From positions 9,070 through 73,069 of the forward strand of contig JAFGCW010000045.1 of the NCBI GenBank assembly GCA_016932435.1: a stretch of 64,000 nucleotides of DNA, written 5' to 3'. The position numbers and the translations under genes are program-made. Shown piece by piece: positions 18,258 to 27,639 of the stretch. Below the pieces are notes generated by a model. That model was not told where the DNA came from and did no database searches. It saw only the letters and a list, made by a program, of their open reading frames with translations. The first letter of the stretch is position 1; each line of letters starts with the position of its first letter. Source of the stretch: Dehalococcoidales bacterium. Its GTDB lineage: Bacteria; Chloroflexota; Dehalococcoidia; Dehalococcoidales; UBA2162.

Positions 18258-18902
18258 TTAATTGTTTTTCTCGACCGGTCTGAACATATACCACAGGTCC
18301 ACGATCCCATCGAGTTTTTCCGTGGCTAAAAGATTATAGCCAAAATGCTCGTACATCTCGACATTTTTCATTTTCGCCGTCTCCAGGTAGATTCCTGTCG
18401 ACGTCCGATGGCTCTCAGTGATCTCATAGACTTCTTCAAGAAGCAATCTGCCATACCCTTCTCCCTGAAAATTCGGGTGAACACCCAAACCTGCAAGATA
18501 ATGCTGCAGTCCTTCGGGAGTATGTTTCTTGCTGAGATTCATATACCTTTTTACCCGACCTAAAGAGTCGGGACCCATTAAAGATACGAATTCTCTGTCT
18601 GCTTCAACCAGTGAATCCGGTCTCTCTGTCTTCTCCGGCCCTGATAAACACACCACCCCGGTGATCCGGGAGTTCTGCACCGTACCGAATATAGGAAGAT
18701 TCATCTCAACGTACATCAGGCACTGATATCGAAAGATCCAGCTTAACTTTTTTGAATAATCGTCTGTATGACCGGAAAGGAAGTAATTGATAACAGGATC
18801 ATCTTCGAACGCCCCGGCCAGCACTTCGGTCGCTTCTTCCAGTTTATTCTTCGTGATACGTATAATCGGATCTTCTGAATTTTCGAGTTTGATATTATCC
18901 AT
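18258..18902 (-). CDS. GNAT family N-acetyltransferase
   Basis: About 214 residues. The N-terminal half fits acetyltransferases such as the DUF/MccE-like AT type (IRITKNKLEEATEVLAGAFEDDPVINYFL is split by the family's usual helix), and the acetyl-CoA loop is LGVHPNFQGEGYGRLLLEEV. MYEHFGYNLLATEKL ends the fold. I start at ATG 18902; an in-frame ATG 36 bases upstream has no ribosome site. It lies 11 bases upstream of the UROD gene on the same strand, so it heads that operon. Substrate unknown. Confidence 0.8.
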   Translation of the reverse strand: MDNIKLENSEDPIIRITKNKLEEATEVLAGAFEDDPVINYFLSGHTDDYSKKLSWIFRYQCLMYVEMNLPIFGTVQNSRITGVVCLSGPEKTERPDSLVEADREFVSLMGPDSLGRVKRYMNLSKKHTPEGLQHYLAGLGVHPNFQGEGYGRLLLEEVYEITESHRTSTGIYLETAKMKNVEMYEHFGYNLLATEKLDGIVDLWYMFRPVEKNN

Positions 18903-19037
18903 GTTTAGCCTGAATAATGGGTTGCGAGGTGAATGCATTCAGTCTATATTTGTGCCGTATCTATGTCAAGAAAAAAGCCGGCAAACCGATTCTGTTATAA
19001 TAATCTTCACGACGACTTGGCATAAGGAGTTAGTTTT

Positions 19038-20045
19038 TTGAAAATAGATATTTATACCCATATCATTCCCCCCAAATATAAAGTAGTTCTCCATCAAAGA
19101 GCAGACAGCAGATTTTTCAGTGAAAACTGGGATAAAGTGATAAACGGAACTCCCGGATTAACAGACCTTGAAAATCGCCTGAGAATCCTTGATAAATACG
19201 AAGAATTATCGCAGGTACTGACTATCGCTTCCCCTGCGCTTGAAGAAGCTGCCAGCCCGGATGATGCTATATATCTGGCACAACTTGGTAACGATGAAAT
19301 GGCCGAATTAGTAAACAAGTATCCGGACAAGTTCGCTGCAGCAGTTGCTTGCCTGCCGGTAAACAATATGGATGCTACCCTGAAAGAAGCCGAAAGGGCG
19401 ATAAATGATCTGGATTTTAAAGGTATCCAGTTATACACACCTTCTGATGGCAAACCACTCGACTCTCTGGAATTCCTCCCGTTGTATGAGATGATGGCTG
19501 AATATGACCTTCCAATCTGGCTCCATCCGGCCAGGGGACGGCATGTCCCCGATTACACGGGTGAAGATCACTCACGGTATTATATTTACCAGATGTTCGG
19601 ATGGCCATATGAAACGACCGCGGCCATGGTACGCCTTGTGTTCTCAGGTATATTCGATAGATTTCCGGGCATTAAATTCATAACCCACCACTGCGGAGCG
19701 ATGCTTCCCTTCTTTTCCGAACGATTAGTCATCGGAATGGATTACGCCGAGGAAAATCTCAAAGCAAGATGGAAACAGAACTTAAAGAAACCACCGATCG
19801 AGTATTTCAGGGAATTCTACGCTGATACTGCTTTGAACGGCAACCCGGCTGCATTAGCCTGCGGATATGATTTCTTTGGATCTGAACGTACTTTGTTTGC
19901 CACCGATTTCCCTTATGACAATGAAAATGGTGAAAGATTTACCAGGGAAGTAATAAAAGCTGTCGACTCTCTTGATATCAATCTTGAGGAAAAGGAAATG
20001 ATATACCACGCCAATGCTGAGAAAATCCTTCACATGGAGGGATAA
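19038..20045 (+). CDS. amidohydrolase-2 family protein (ACMSD/decarboxylase-like)
   Basis: A 335-residue TIM-barrel metal-dependent hydrolase or decarboxylase. The N-terminal metal motif reads DIYTHIIPP, so the usual HxH is Y6-T-H8. Other family segments are conserved: IWLHPARGR, the FITHHCGAMLPFF strand with a metal His, and LFATDFPYDNENG with the catalytic Asp. The Tyr substitution suggests a one-metal site or a subfamily difference. The TTG start at 19038 is preceded by AAGGAG with an 8-9 base gap. An Fe-alcohol dehydrogenase follows after three bases, so the pair probably acts in one degradation step series, for example ring-cleavage product metabolism (inference). Confidence 0.82.
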   Translation: MKIDIYTHIIPPKYKVVLHQRADSRFFSENWDKVINGTPGLTDLENRLRILDKYEELSQVLTIASPALEEAASPDDAIYLAQLGNDEMAELVNKYPDKFAAAVACLPVNNMDATLKEAERAINDLDFKGIQLYTPSDGKPLDSLEFLPLYEMMAEYDLPIWLHPARGRHVPDYTGEDHSRYYIYQMFGWPYETTAAMVRLVFSGIFDRFPGIKFITHHCGAMLPFFSERLVIGMDYAEENLKARWKQNLKKPPIEYFREFYADTALNGNPAALACGYDFFGSERTLFATDFPYDNENGERFTREVIKAVDSLDINLEEKEMIYHANAEKILHMEG

Positions 20046-20048
20046 TAT

Positions 20049-21209
20049 ATGACTGCAAACATGTTCAGAATGCCGACTGTTATCTCCGGCAGAGGTAGCT
20101 CGGAGAATATAGGAGTTGAACTCAAAGCACTCGGAGCAGATAGAGTTTTCCTCGTAACGGACGAAGTACTGTGGGAAATGGGCATCCTCGAAAAGATTGT
20201 AAAATCACTGAAATCAGAAAAACTTGATTTCGAACGATACGACCGGTTACCATCCGAACCGACGACTGATTTTATCAAGGAAGGCACCCACCGATTTTTA
20301 CAGTGGGGCGCCGATGTCATTTTAGCGGTCGGCGGTGGGACTCCTATCGATACGGCCAAAGGTATATCGGTAATGGCAACAAACCCGGGTATAATTACCG
20401 ATTACACAACTCCAAACAGCATAGATAGAGCAGGTATTCCCGTTGTTGCAGTACCTGCTACGGCCAGTACCGGCAGCGAAGTAACCATTTACACCGTTAT
20501 CACGGATACTGAAACAGATAATAAACTACTCTTCACAAGTCCCTGCTTGATGCCAAAGATGGCTGTACTCGATCCGTTATTAACCGTATCGATGCCAAAA
20601 TCGTTAACGGCGGCTACCGGTCTTGATGCCCTCACTCACGCAATAGAAGCATATGTGTCGGTAAAATCGCAGCCGATGACCGACCTGCTGAGTCTTTCAG
20701 CGATAAGAATGTTGTCCGCCAACTTACCCCGTGCATGGGAGAACGGAAACGACATCGATGCAAGAGAAAACAACATGCTAGCTGCCCATCAGGCTGGACT
20801 AGCTTTTGGTAATGCATCGGTAGCTCTGGTGCATGGGATGTCACGCCCCATCGGAGCATATTTTCACATCGCGCACGGTGTATCGAATGCGGTTCTACTC
20901 GGACCGGTCACCGAGTTCAGTATCTCCGGTAATTATGGACGGTATGCGGACATTGCCGAAGCAATGGGAATTAATACAAGCGGTATGAATGATCCCGAAG
21001 ATGCGAACGCTGCAGCCTCCGCTGTAAAAAATCTGATAATGTACCTGGAAGTACCGACCCTCATCGAACTCGGTGTTGACAAGACCCGATTTCTCGAGGT
21101 TATACCGGAAATGATAGAAGCGGCGATAGCCAGCGGAAGCCCCGCCAATAATCCAAGGATAGCTACAAGAGAAGAAATGGCTGGCATCTATCGAGAGCTG
21201 GTCTCTTAG
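20049..21209 (+). CDS. iron-containing alcohol dehydrogenase
   Basis: A 386-residue group III (Fe-ADH) dehydrogenase. It shows the NAD-binding VGGGTPIDTAKGI, the ATASTGSEVT segment, LDALTHAIEAYVS with the first metal His, and SRPIGAYFHIAHGVSNAVLL with further metal His residues. Substrates in the family include short alcohols, lactaldehyde and maleylacetate, and the sequence does not decide. It starts three bases after the amidohydrolase stop, with GGAGGGA as ribosome site inside the previous stop region. Its stop overlaps the convergent MFS gene end by four bases. Confidence 0.9.
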   Translation: MTANMFRMPTVISGRGSSENIGVELKALGADRVFLVTDEVLWEMGILEKIVKSLKSEKLDFERYDRLPSEPTTDFIKEGTHRFLQWGADVILAVGGGTPIDTAKGISVMATNPGIITDYTTPNSIDRAGIPVVAVPATASTGSEVTIYTVITDTETDNKLLFTSPCLMPKMAVLDPLLTVSMPKSLTAATGLDALTHAIEAYVSVKSQPMTDLLSLSAIRMLSANLPRAWENGNDIDARENNMLAAHQAGLAFGNASVALVHGMSRPIGAYFHIAHGVSNAVLLGPVTEFSISGNYGRYADIAEAMGINTSGMNDPEDANAAASAVKNLIMYLEVPTLIELGVDKTRFLEVIPEMIEAAIASGSPANNPRIATREEMAGIYRELVS

Positions 21210-22507
21210 CTTTCCCGGTATAACTCACTTGCTGATGACGGAGGTTTGGGATGCCTTGCTATGAGAAGGAGTATCGAACCTACCATCATCACACCCGCCA
21301 TTAGAGAAAATGCATACAGGTAGGTACCTTGAACATCTGCCATATGCCCGACTATCACCGGAGCAGCGATTATTATCGGCAGACCAAGAGACTGCATCCA
21401 TCCCCGGATTATACCCTGCGACGTCCTGCCGAAGTATTCACCCTGGATAGCATTCAGTACGGGAGTCCGCATACCCCAGCCGATACCGAATATCACCGCG
21501 AAGGTGAATGCCATAACCGTCGAATCGGTGACAGCCAGGATATAGACAGCTCCTGCCATAAGCGTATTCGAGATACCGAGAAGGACATTTTTCGGGAATC
21601 TGTCGCCGAAATATCCGCCCAGCAGGCGAGCCGGAATATTAGAAAGACTGGCAACAGTCCAGACCAGCGCGACGGTTTCTCTCTCTATACCGACATATTC
21701 CTCCAGGTGCAGGAACAGGTGAAGCTGAGCACCCAGAATACCAAGATTACTGATAGCCTGGCCTATCGCCAGCAGCCAGAATGAACTGGTTTTTAATGAT
21801 TCGCTTAACGAATAATCGTATCCACGCGTGATAACAGGAGTATCGCCAGGTTTCTTATCAATAATTATTCCGTCGGGGATACTCCCTATAGCTTCCGGCT
21901 TATCACGAAGCATCATTACGAACGGAAATCCCACCACCCAGACAAAGGCGGCCGTAATATACGCGGAAGCGCGCCAGTCCATCTGTTTCTGTAAAAAGAC
22001 AAGCAGCGGAACGCCGATAACTCCAGCCATCGAGTAGCCCAGTCCCATGAACGACTGGGCGATAGTCCGTTTCCTGTTGAACCAGTTATTCACCGTAACT
22101 GACAAAACCAGAAGTCCCTGGAGGCCGATACCCAGTGTAATGACTATGCTGGATATGTAGAACATTACGTAGGAGTTCATTAATCCGAAGAGGGCAAAAC
22201 CTATACCGGATATGAAAATACCCGCTGCGGCTACCTTTCTTGGTCCAAATCTGTCGACAAGAAAACCTTCAAGAGGGCCGGTTATGGCCCCTTCTATCTG
22301 GGTAACCGAACGCGGTCCGGAGAGGGCTGCTTTCGTCCAGCCGAATTCGGCCTGCAGCAGCCCCATATAGGTTGTGAATCCCTGGCTGGCAATACCCTGA
22401 AAAAACTGGGTTACTGCACCGACAGAAACAATAATCCAGCCGTAGAATGGCTTTTTACCTATCCAGGGATATCGCGGAGGTTTTAAGGATTGTTGTGTCT
22501 CGGTCAT
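21206..22507 (-). CDS. MFS transporter (oxalate/formate antiporter-like)
   Basis: A 433-residue membrane protein with twelve predicted helices. The loop 2-3 motif reads GFLVDRFGPRKV and the later equivalent GGYFGDRFPKN, as in the MFS. The N-terminus KPFYGWIIVSVGAVTQFFQG is typical of the OFA/monocarboxylate-like branch, so export or exchange of an organic acid is likely (inference). It lies 174 bases downstream of the second UROD gene on the same strand, the gap being filled by repeat-like DNA, so it may have its own promoter. Confidence 0.88.
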   Translation of the reverse strand: MTETQQSLKPPRYPWIGKKPFYGWIIVSVGAVTQFFQGIASQGFTTYMGLLQAEFGWTKAALSGPRSVTQIEGAITGPLEGFLVDRFGPRKVAAAGIFISGIGFALFGLMNSYVMFYISSIVITLGIGLQGLLVLSVTVNNWFNRKRTIAQSFMGLGYSMAGVIGVPLLVFLQKQMDWRASAYITAAFVWVVGFPFVMMLRDKPEAIGSIPDGIIIDKKPGDTPVITRGYDYSLSESLKTSSFWLLAIGQAISNLGILGAQLHLFLHLEEYVGIERETVALVWTVASLSNIPARLLGGYFGDRFPKNVLLGISNTLMAGAVYILAVTDSTVMAFTFAVIFGIGWGMRTPVLNAIQGEYFGRTSQGIIRGWMQSLGLPIIIAAPVIVGHMADVQGTYLYAFSLMAGVMMVGSILLLIARHPKPPSSASELYRES

Positions 22508-22572
22508 TATTTACCGATTATTTTCCTTTTTCGTAGTATCGCGTCCTTGAAATATCTCGAACAATATATCCA

Positions 22573-22646
22573 TCCTTCGACAGGCTCAGGACGAACGGTA
22601 TTATATAATCCTGTACGTTTATGGTTCGACAAACTCACCATGAACG
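22573..22646. repeat. pair of dispersed-repeat fragments
   Basis: TTCGACAGGCTCAGGACGAACG (22577-22598) and TTCGACAAACTCACCATGAACG (22625-22646) are diverged direct copies of one motif separated by about 26 bases. Both are versions of the short repeat 'TTCGACAAGCTC...GAAC' seen across many environmental genomes. They fill the gap between MFS and UROD copy 2. Confidence 0.5.
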
Positions 22647-22680
22647 CAGGTTCTGGAGCTTATTCATGGAACTTATAAGA

Positions 22681-24024
22681 TTAATATTTTCCGTACTTTT
22701 TTGCCGCGTCGATCATTGCTTTAATGTTCTCTGGTTTAGCGTAATCGATAGCGCTTCCCGGACCGAGTACGAATCCACCGTCTTTGCCAACCACTTCGAT
22801 AAGTTTCTTACAGTAGGCATCCACGTCATCCGGAATACCTGCCTGGAGAATAGTAGGAGGTACGCCGCCCTGTATGCACATATGACCGCCGAGAACTTCC
22901 TTGGCTTTGAATATATCGGTATTCTCGCAATGGAATATGACCTTACCTTTCGGCAATTCCAGCAGATATTCCAGACGGTCGTCCCAGATTCCTTCCCAGA
23001 AGGGGGCCGAAATATATCCGAGCGCCACATTCGTGAGGATAGCCTTCTTCAGCCCCGGCCAGTAAAACTTCTCGAATTGTTCAAGCGACATGAAACTGTC
23101 GGAGCCGCGGTGAAGCGGCATCCCGGCGCGTCTCCTGTATCCTCGTGAATCGACCTCTGCCGTCACCGATTGCTCTGTCTGCCACTCGAGAATCTTGTCA
23201 CAGGCAGCTAGTAGCTTGTCAGGGCAGCGGTACATATCGAGCATTGCCCCGCGCATTCCCCGCAAATTATCAGAGATGGTATCGAACGGTGCCTGGGCAA
23301 CTCCGCCACCACCGAGTCCTCCACCGTATTGAGAAGGGTACCCGATCTCCTCCATCATCCTAGAAAACTCAATTCCTTCCTGTCTAATTCTTTCCTGTTC
23401 GGCGGCCGCCTTCGCTATCTTCTCAGCCAACTCTTTAAATTCAGGCTGGTTGAACAAACCGACGATGGTCGCAAATCCCAGGTGACCTATCATGTTCCTG
23501 AAGGGAGGTACCTTTGAAAACGGCGCCAGTGAACCGTATATACGCGGGAGGTAGTACCTGAAGATGAAATCAGAGGGATCATTGAGAAACAGGTCGTATT
23601 CCTCCGCTTTCATATACTCGCCTTCTACGAACTGGTACGGAATATCGGGCGGCAGAGTACCACCGGGCCATCGCTGATGCCTTGTGTCAAGCAGCTCCAG
23701 TATCAGACCTGAATTCACCAGTACCATACTTGCACCCTGGTCAGGCTCGAAATCTACTATCGTTTTCACGCTTGCTTTGCGGTAGGCGTCGTGATCATAG
23801 TACATAGAAGAAATCGGCAGTCCGACATACCTGGCGGAAAACACGCCTGTATGGATAGTGACCGGTACCCTGTCCGGAATACGCAGTTCGATAGCATCGT
23901 TTACCCTTTTCTCTCTCTCTTCAAGGAGTTGAGCGACACTCTTTCCATACTTCTCCTCTGTTTCCCGGGTCCGTTTTTTCAGGTCTTCCCAGAACGTTTC
24001 ACTATGTATATCTAACTCTGTCAT
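22681..24024 (-). CDS. UROD-family (methyltransferase-like) protein, copy 2
   Basis: A 447-residue paralogue of the protein at 16927-18246. It shares the charged N-terminal segment (EEKYGKSVAQLLEEREKRV), IPDRVPV, the YDHDAYRKASVKTIVDFEPD region and the end GKDGGFV...KPENIKAMIDAAKKYGKY. The same argument applies: too long and too divergent for HemE, and closest in plan to corrinoid-linked methyltransferases of the UROD superfamily. CGGAGGT lies seven bases before its ATG. It follows a flavodoxin-fold gene (40-base gap) and MATE gene in one minus-strand operon. Confidence 0.8.
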   Translation of the reverse strand: MTELDIHSETFWEDLKKRTRETEEKYGKSVAQLLEEREKRVNDAIELRIPDRVPVTIHTGVFSARYVGLPISSMYYDHDAYRKASVKTIVDFEPDQGASMVLVNSGLILELLDTRHQRWPGGTLPPDIPYQFVEGEYMKAEEYDLFLNDPSDFIFRYYLPRIYGSLAPFSKVPPFRNMIGHLGFATIVGLFNQPEFKELAEKIAKAAAEQERIRQEGIEFSRMMEEIGYPSQYGGGLGGGGVAQAPFDTISDNLRGMRGAMLDMYRCPDKLLAACDKILEWQTEQSVTAEVDSRGYRRRAGMPLHRGSDSFMSLEQFEKFYWPGLKKAILTNVALGYISAPFWEGIWDDRLEYLLELPKGKVIFHCENTDIFKAKEVLGGHMCIQGGVPPTILQAGIPDDVDAYCKKLIEVVGKDGGFVLGPGSAIDYAKPENIKAMIDAAKKYGKY

Positions 24025-24063
24025 CGGTACCTCCGTGTGGTTATTTTTGATGATTAACTATAC

Positions 24064-24867
24064 TTATTCCGGTATATGTTTTTCAAATGATGAATCATAA
24101 ATCCTGCTGATTTCATTCATCGAATCAAGCGACTGTCCTGCAGAAGAAAGCACATCAGCACTTGCCCAACTCCCTGTTACAAGTTCCTTCTTCTCGACCG
24201 GTAGTCCTTCATAGGTGACCGCGGCAAGAAGCCTTCGTTCTTCGGCATTGGACATAGACAGGTAAGGAAGATTGTCATACCAGTAATCACGCTCATCTCT
24301 GGACTCGAATGGTTTCTTTTCCATCTCAGCCAATTCGCGACCTGATGATTCCGCTTTTTTCAACGCTTCCTCCATGTCGAAACGAGTCACCGGTAAAGGA
24401 GTAATACCTCTCATCCACATTATCCGGAAAAAGTGATACAGCGGTCTGAGACCTGATATCAGTCCGTTGCCGGTTCCGCCGGCAATCGCTATGCCGAACG
24501 CCGGTATACTCTTGAACGACTGTGATCTTGCATATAGTCTGAACAGCTTCAGCATCAATAATCTTACCATCGCCGTAGTATCACCCCAGTAAACCGGTGT
24601 CCCCCATATCACACCATCACAGTCAAGTAGCTTCTCACTGATGGTCTCCAGGTTGGTATCTTCATAAGTACATCTCAGATTATCCGCGCAGACCCACGGC
24701 AGACAGTCTTTACAGGCTTCGACAACGCATTCGGACATCTGGACCAGTTCTGTCGTCGCGCCGATATCTGCCGCCCCTTTTAAAGCGATGGAAACCAATT
24801 GGTTGGTCAATCCATCCGGTCTCGGGCTTCCTACAAGTCCAATAATCCTTTTTGTTTTACTCATCAT
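24064..24867 (-). CDS. NAD(P)H-dependent FMN reductase-like flavoprotein with Cys cluster
   Basis: A 267-residue flavodoxin-fold protein. The FMN phosphate loop GLVGSPRPDGLTNQL is at the N-terminus and GVIWGTPVYWGDTTAMVR provides the isoalloxazine-binding loop. Between them, CVVEACKDCLPWVCADNLRC holds five Cys, reminiscent of the iron-sulfur flavoproteins (Isf) that carry a [4Fe-4S] cluster; the spacing CxxxCxxCxxxxCxxxxxC departs from the compact archaeal form. A C-terminal extension of about 80 residues follows the flavodoxin domain. GAGGAGG precedes tandem ATGs; either could start. Part of the MATE-flavoprotein-UROD operon. Partner unknown. Confidence 0.78.
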   Translation of the reverse strand: MMSKTKRIIGLVGSPRPDGLTNQLVSIALKGAADIGATTELVQMSECVVEACKDCLPWVCADNLRCTYEDTNLETISEKLLDCDGVIWGTPVYWGDTTAMVRLLMLKLFRLYARSQSFKSIPAFGIAIAGGTGNGLISGLRPLYHFFRIMWMRGITPLPVTRFDMEEALKKAESSGRELAEMEKKPFESRDERDYWYDNLPYLSMSNAEERRLLAAVTYEGLPVEKKELVTGSWASADVLSSAGQSLDSMNEISRIYDSSFEKHIPE

Positions 24868-24891
24868 CTACCTCCTCTTTAAGATTATGGG

Positions 24892-26250
24892 CTAGACTTT
24901 TTTTCTTTTCCATCTTCCGACCCTGAAATATATCGCATACGCAATCGCCCCGGCAACCCACCCGGCCACTACTGCCCATCGAACCCCATTCGCTTCAAGA
25001 TTAGTATATCTCGGAAGAGCAAATGCCAGTGGTACCTGTACCAGCCAGAAATTTAGAAGCGTAATAAGCATCGGAGGCAATGTATCTCCGGAACCGTTGA
25101 TGGCATTCTGCAGAACGAAATACAGTCCCATGAACAAATATCCTGCCGCTGCGATTCTCAGGAATGTTCCGGCAATAACCATTACCTCGGGATCAGAGTT
25201 AAAAACGCTGATAATATTCTCAGCCCAGAGTAAGATTATCAGTGCGATCAACATAGCGTATCCCTGAGCTATACCAACGGCAAACCAGCCGCTCTTTTCA
25301 GCCCTGTCAGGCTTACCGGCTCCCAGGTTCTGACCTACCATCACGCCTGAACCGTTTCCAAGCCCCATGCAGGGCATTCTCAGCACCGCTTCTATTCTCT
25401 GTATCAACGAATGCCCGGCTACCGCGATCGTACCGAACGGTGACATGAACAACATAAGTACCATATCACCGAAGGCTCTTTCGGCAGCCATTATTGCGCC
25501 CGGAATCCCGATTTTCACTATACGCCAGATTATACCGAAATCGAGACTGAAATTCCTTAATGAAAGAGATAGCCTTGATCCACCCCTGAAAAGTATCCAG
25601 TAAGATATAATCGCTCCCAGTCCCTGGGAGACGACATTTGCCGTCGCAGCACCGGATACTCCCATTTCGGGAAAGATCCATATCCCGAAAATAAGAAAAG
25701 GTGAAATTACAGCGTGAAATACCCGGAACAACATCGTTATCCTCATCGGTATAACGGTATCTCCGGAGGCCTGCATAATCCCCTCGGCAAGCATCCTGAA
25801 CGACATCGCTATGGAGCCGATGAACATTATCCTCATATATGCCGCCCCTTCGGAGACGACATCAGCTTCGACACCGAACAGTTTCATTATCGGTTCGGCG
25901 AAAAATATACCCAGCGTGGCGATTATCACGACGTACGTGCCGCTGATTACAAACGCCTGCTGGGCTACGTGATTAGCTCCTGTTTTGTCCCCCGCGCCGA
26001 TAAACCTTGCCACTATTGCCCTGGTACCCATAGCAAGACCCATCCTGGCTGAGGTGATAGCCATTACTGTCATACTGGCTATTCCAACCCCGGCGATCGA
26101 CGCTGCTCCCAGCTTGCCTACCCAGACCATATCGATTACAGGCCCGAGTATATTAAAGGAACTGCTGACAATTATCGGCCAGGACAATGAAACCAGATTG
26201 CTGAAGATGTTTCCCTGTGTCCAATCTCTCTCAGGTATGCTTTTGCTCAA
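24892..26250 (-). CDS. MATE family efflux transporter
   Basis: A 452-residue protein with twelve helices in two homologous halves. The start RDWTQGNIFSNLVSLSWPI and helix segments such as DMVWVGKLGAASIAGVGIA, MATGTRAIVARFIGAGDK-like GLAMGTRAIVARFIGA and LGAGKPDRAEKSGWFAVG are typical of MATE exporters (Na+ or H+ coupled drug or metabolite efflux). The start is TTG 26250, with a weak ribosome site. It is the first gene of a minus-strand operon with the flavoprotein and UROD copy 2, hinting at export or detoxification of a metabolite made by them. Confidence 0.92.
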   Translation of the reverse strand: MSKSIPERDWTQGNIFSNLVSLSWPIIVSSSFNILGPVIDMVWVGKLGAASIAGVGIASMTVMAITSARMGLAMGTRAIVARFIGAGDKTGANHVAQQAFVISGTYVVIIATLGIFFAEPIMKLFGVEADVVSEGAAYMRIMFIGSIAMSFRMLAEGIMQASGDTVIPMRITMLFRVFHAVISPFLIFGIWIFPEMGVSGAATANVVSQGLGAIISYWILFRGGSRLSLSLRNFSLDFGIIWRIVKIGIPGAIMAAERAFGDMVLMLFMSPFGTIAVAGHSLIQRIEAVLRMPCMGLGNGSGVMVGQNLGAGKPDRAEKSGWFAVGIAQGYAMLIALIILLWAENIISVFNSDPEVMVIAGTFLRIAAAGYLFMGLYFVLQNAINGSGDTLPPMLITLLNFWLVQVPLAFALPRYTNLEANGVRWAVVAGWVAGAIAYAIYFRVGRWKRKKV

Positions 26251-26474
26251 TCTACAACCATTACTTTCTGCGAAGGTTTATAATAGCCGAAACGGCTGAT
26301 GTAAAAAATGAAAAGTTATTGTAACTATTATCAGGAATACCGGTGGGCCAGCTATTGTGTATGAAAAATTAGTATAGCACCGCCGATACGGTACTTCAAT
26401 CAGACCCGGATTACTAATTAACGACTTACTTGATATATAATGTATATGTGCGATAGCTTTTAGAACGATTAATT

Positions 26475-27383
26475 ATGAGTATTCATGACTTCTTAACCGA
26501 TTTTAACCAGGATATCCCGGACACTCCGGGGAGAGTAATTCATGCCATTAGTGTGCATATCGGCTGGCTTAACTGGGGCAGTGTCGGAGATGAGTCTCTC
26601 GAAAAACTAATTGAACACTATGACGCAGAAAAGATTGCTGAATTTATCAGACCCGGCGACTTTTATGATTTTGTTACTTACCGTGAACGAAGCCTTACCT
26701 ATATCGATAACAAAGGTACCAGACGAACCGAATATCCGAACTCAAGGGTATACTACGTAAGAAGATATGATGCGGAACATGACCTGCTGCTTCTCAGCCT
26801 GCTGGAACCAAATCACTTCTCTGAAATTTTCGTTGACAGAGTCGTAACCTTGTTAAAAAAATTGAATATCTCAAGATACGTTGTCGCAGGAGCAATGGGG
26901 AGCCCCGTTCCTCATACCAGACCGATACGTATTACGGGAAGAAGCAGTGACGCCGATATCTCAGCTAAACTGGAAACGCTGGGCGTCCGACAGACACTCG
27001 GAAGGCAATATCAGGGACCGACAAGTATTTTTAATACCATCTCACAGAAACTTACCGATGAAGGAATTACATCCGTGAACCTGATGGCACATATGCCGTC
27101 TCACATTTCCCTTCAGGAACCGGATTTTACAGGAGTTCACAGTATCCTTAGTGTACTCTCTAAACTGGAGGGAATCGATATCGCCCTGGAAAAGACCCGA
27201 ACCGCCGGAAATAAGCAATATGAAAGAGTCAGCAAGGAAGTACGGCAATCACCAAGTCTTACAGAGTTGTCCACGCAACTCGAAGAAATATACGACCAGG
27301 AAGATGGTCCTCCCGAAGAGGATTCCGTAGAATTACCTCCCAGCATCCAGCAGGCCATAGACGAAGCGTTCGGCAAGGAATAA
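26475..27383 (+). CDS. PAC2 family protein
   Basis: A 302-residue protein of the PAC2/proteasome-assembly-chaperone-like superfamily. Recognisable parts are the early SVHIGWLNWGSVGDESLEKLI, ISRYVVAGAMGSPVPHTRP in the central Rossmann-like core, and YQGPTSIFNTISQKL with NLMAHMPSHISLQEPDFTG near residue 210. The acidic C-tail (EDGPPEEDSVELPP) is disordered. Bacterial PAC2 proteins lack a known function; some associate with actinobacterial proteasomes, but none is visible here. Single gene, with a 224-base upstream gap and no strong ribosome site. Confidence 0.8.
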   Translation: MSIHDFLTDFNQDIPDTPGRVIHAISVHIGWLNWGSVGDESLEKLIEHYDAEKIAEFIRPGDFYDFVTYRERSLTYIDNKGTRRTEYPNSRVYYVRRYDAEHDLLLLSLLEPNHFSEIFVDRVVTLLKKLNISRYVVAGAMGSPVPHTRPIRITGRSSDADISAKLETLGVRQTLGRQYQGPTSIFNTISQKLTDEGITSVNLMAHMPSHISLQEPDFTGVHSILSVLSKLEGIDIALEKTRTAGNKQYERVSKEVRQSPSLTELSTQLEEIYDQEDGPPEEDSVELPPSIQQAIDEAFGKE

Positions 27384-27460
27384 ACTACTATCCCCGCCTT
27401 CTCTCATCACCAGGCTCAACAATACAATCAATTACTCAGAGTATTTACGCAATAATACCC

Positions 27461-27489
27461 TTGACATCTTCACGCTAATACAATATACT
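27461..27489 (+). promoter_or_regulatory. consensus sigma70-type promoter of unannotated transcript
   Basis: TTGACA (27461-27466), exactly 17 bases, TATACT (27484-27489). Transcription would begin near 27496, about 400 bases before the next gene (27899), so it serves an untranslated leader or a small RNA. Confidence 0.75.
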
Positions 27490-27495
27490 TGAGCA

Positions 27496-27623
27496 CCAAA
27501 TAGATATGTAAAATCCGATATTTGTATACCTTTACCATCTTCCACCTTCTAGAGTTGCAGAGGTGAATGAGATGAGATTAAAGGCACCGCAATCAGCAGA
27601 CGTTCTGATTTACGGTGCCTTTT
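27496..27623 (+). ncRNA. candidate small RNA or attenuated leader
   Basis: From the predicted start near 27496 to the T run at 27620-27623 is about 128 bases. The 3' end is a strong hairpin: AAAGGCACCG (27581-27590) with CGGTGCCTTT (27613-27622) and an inner stem AATCAG/CTGATT (27592-27597, 27605-27610), the whole followed by TTTTC. This looks like a terminator. A weak reading frame covers part of it (GTG at 27563) but without a good ribosome site. No known riboswitch consensus was recognised by eye. Confidence 0.5.
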
Positions 27624-27639
27624 CTAGTTCCACAGTGAA

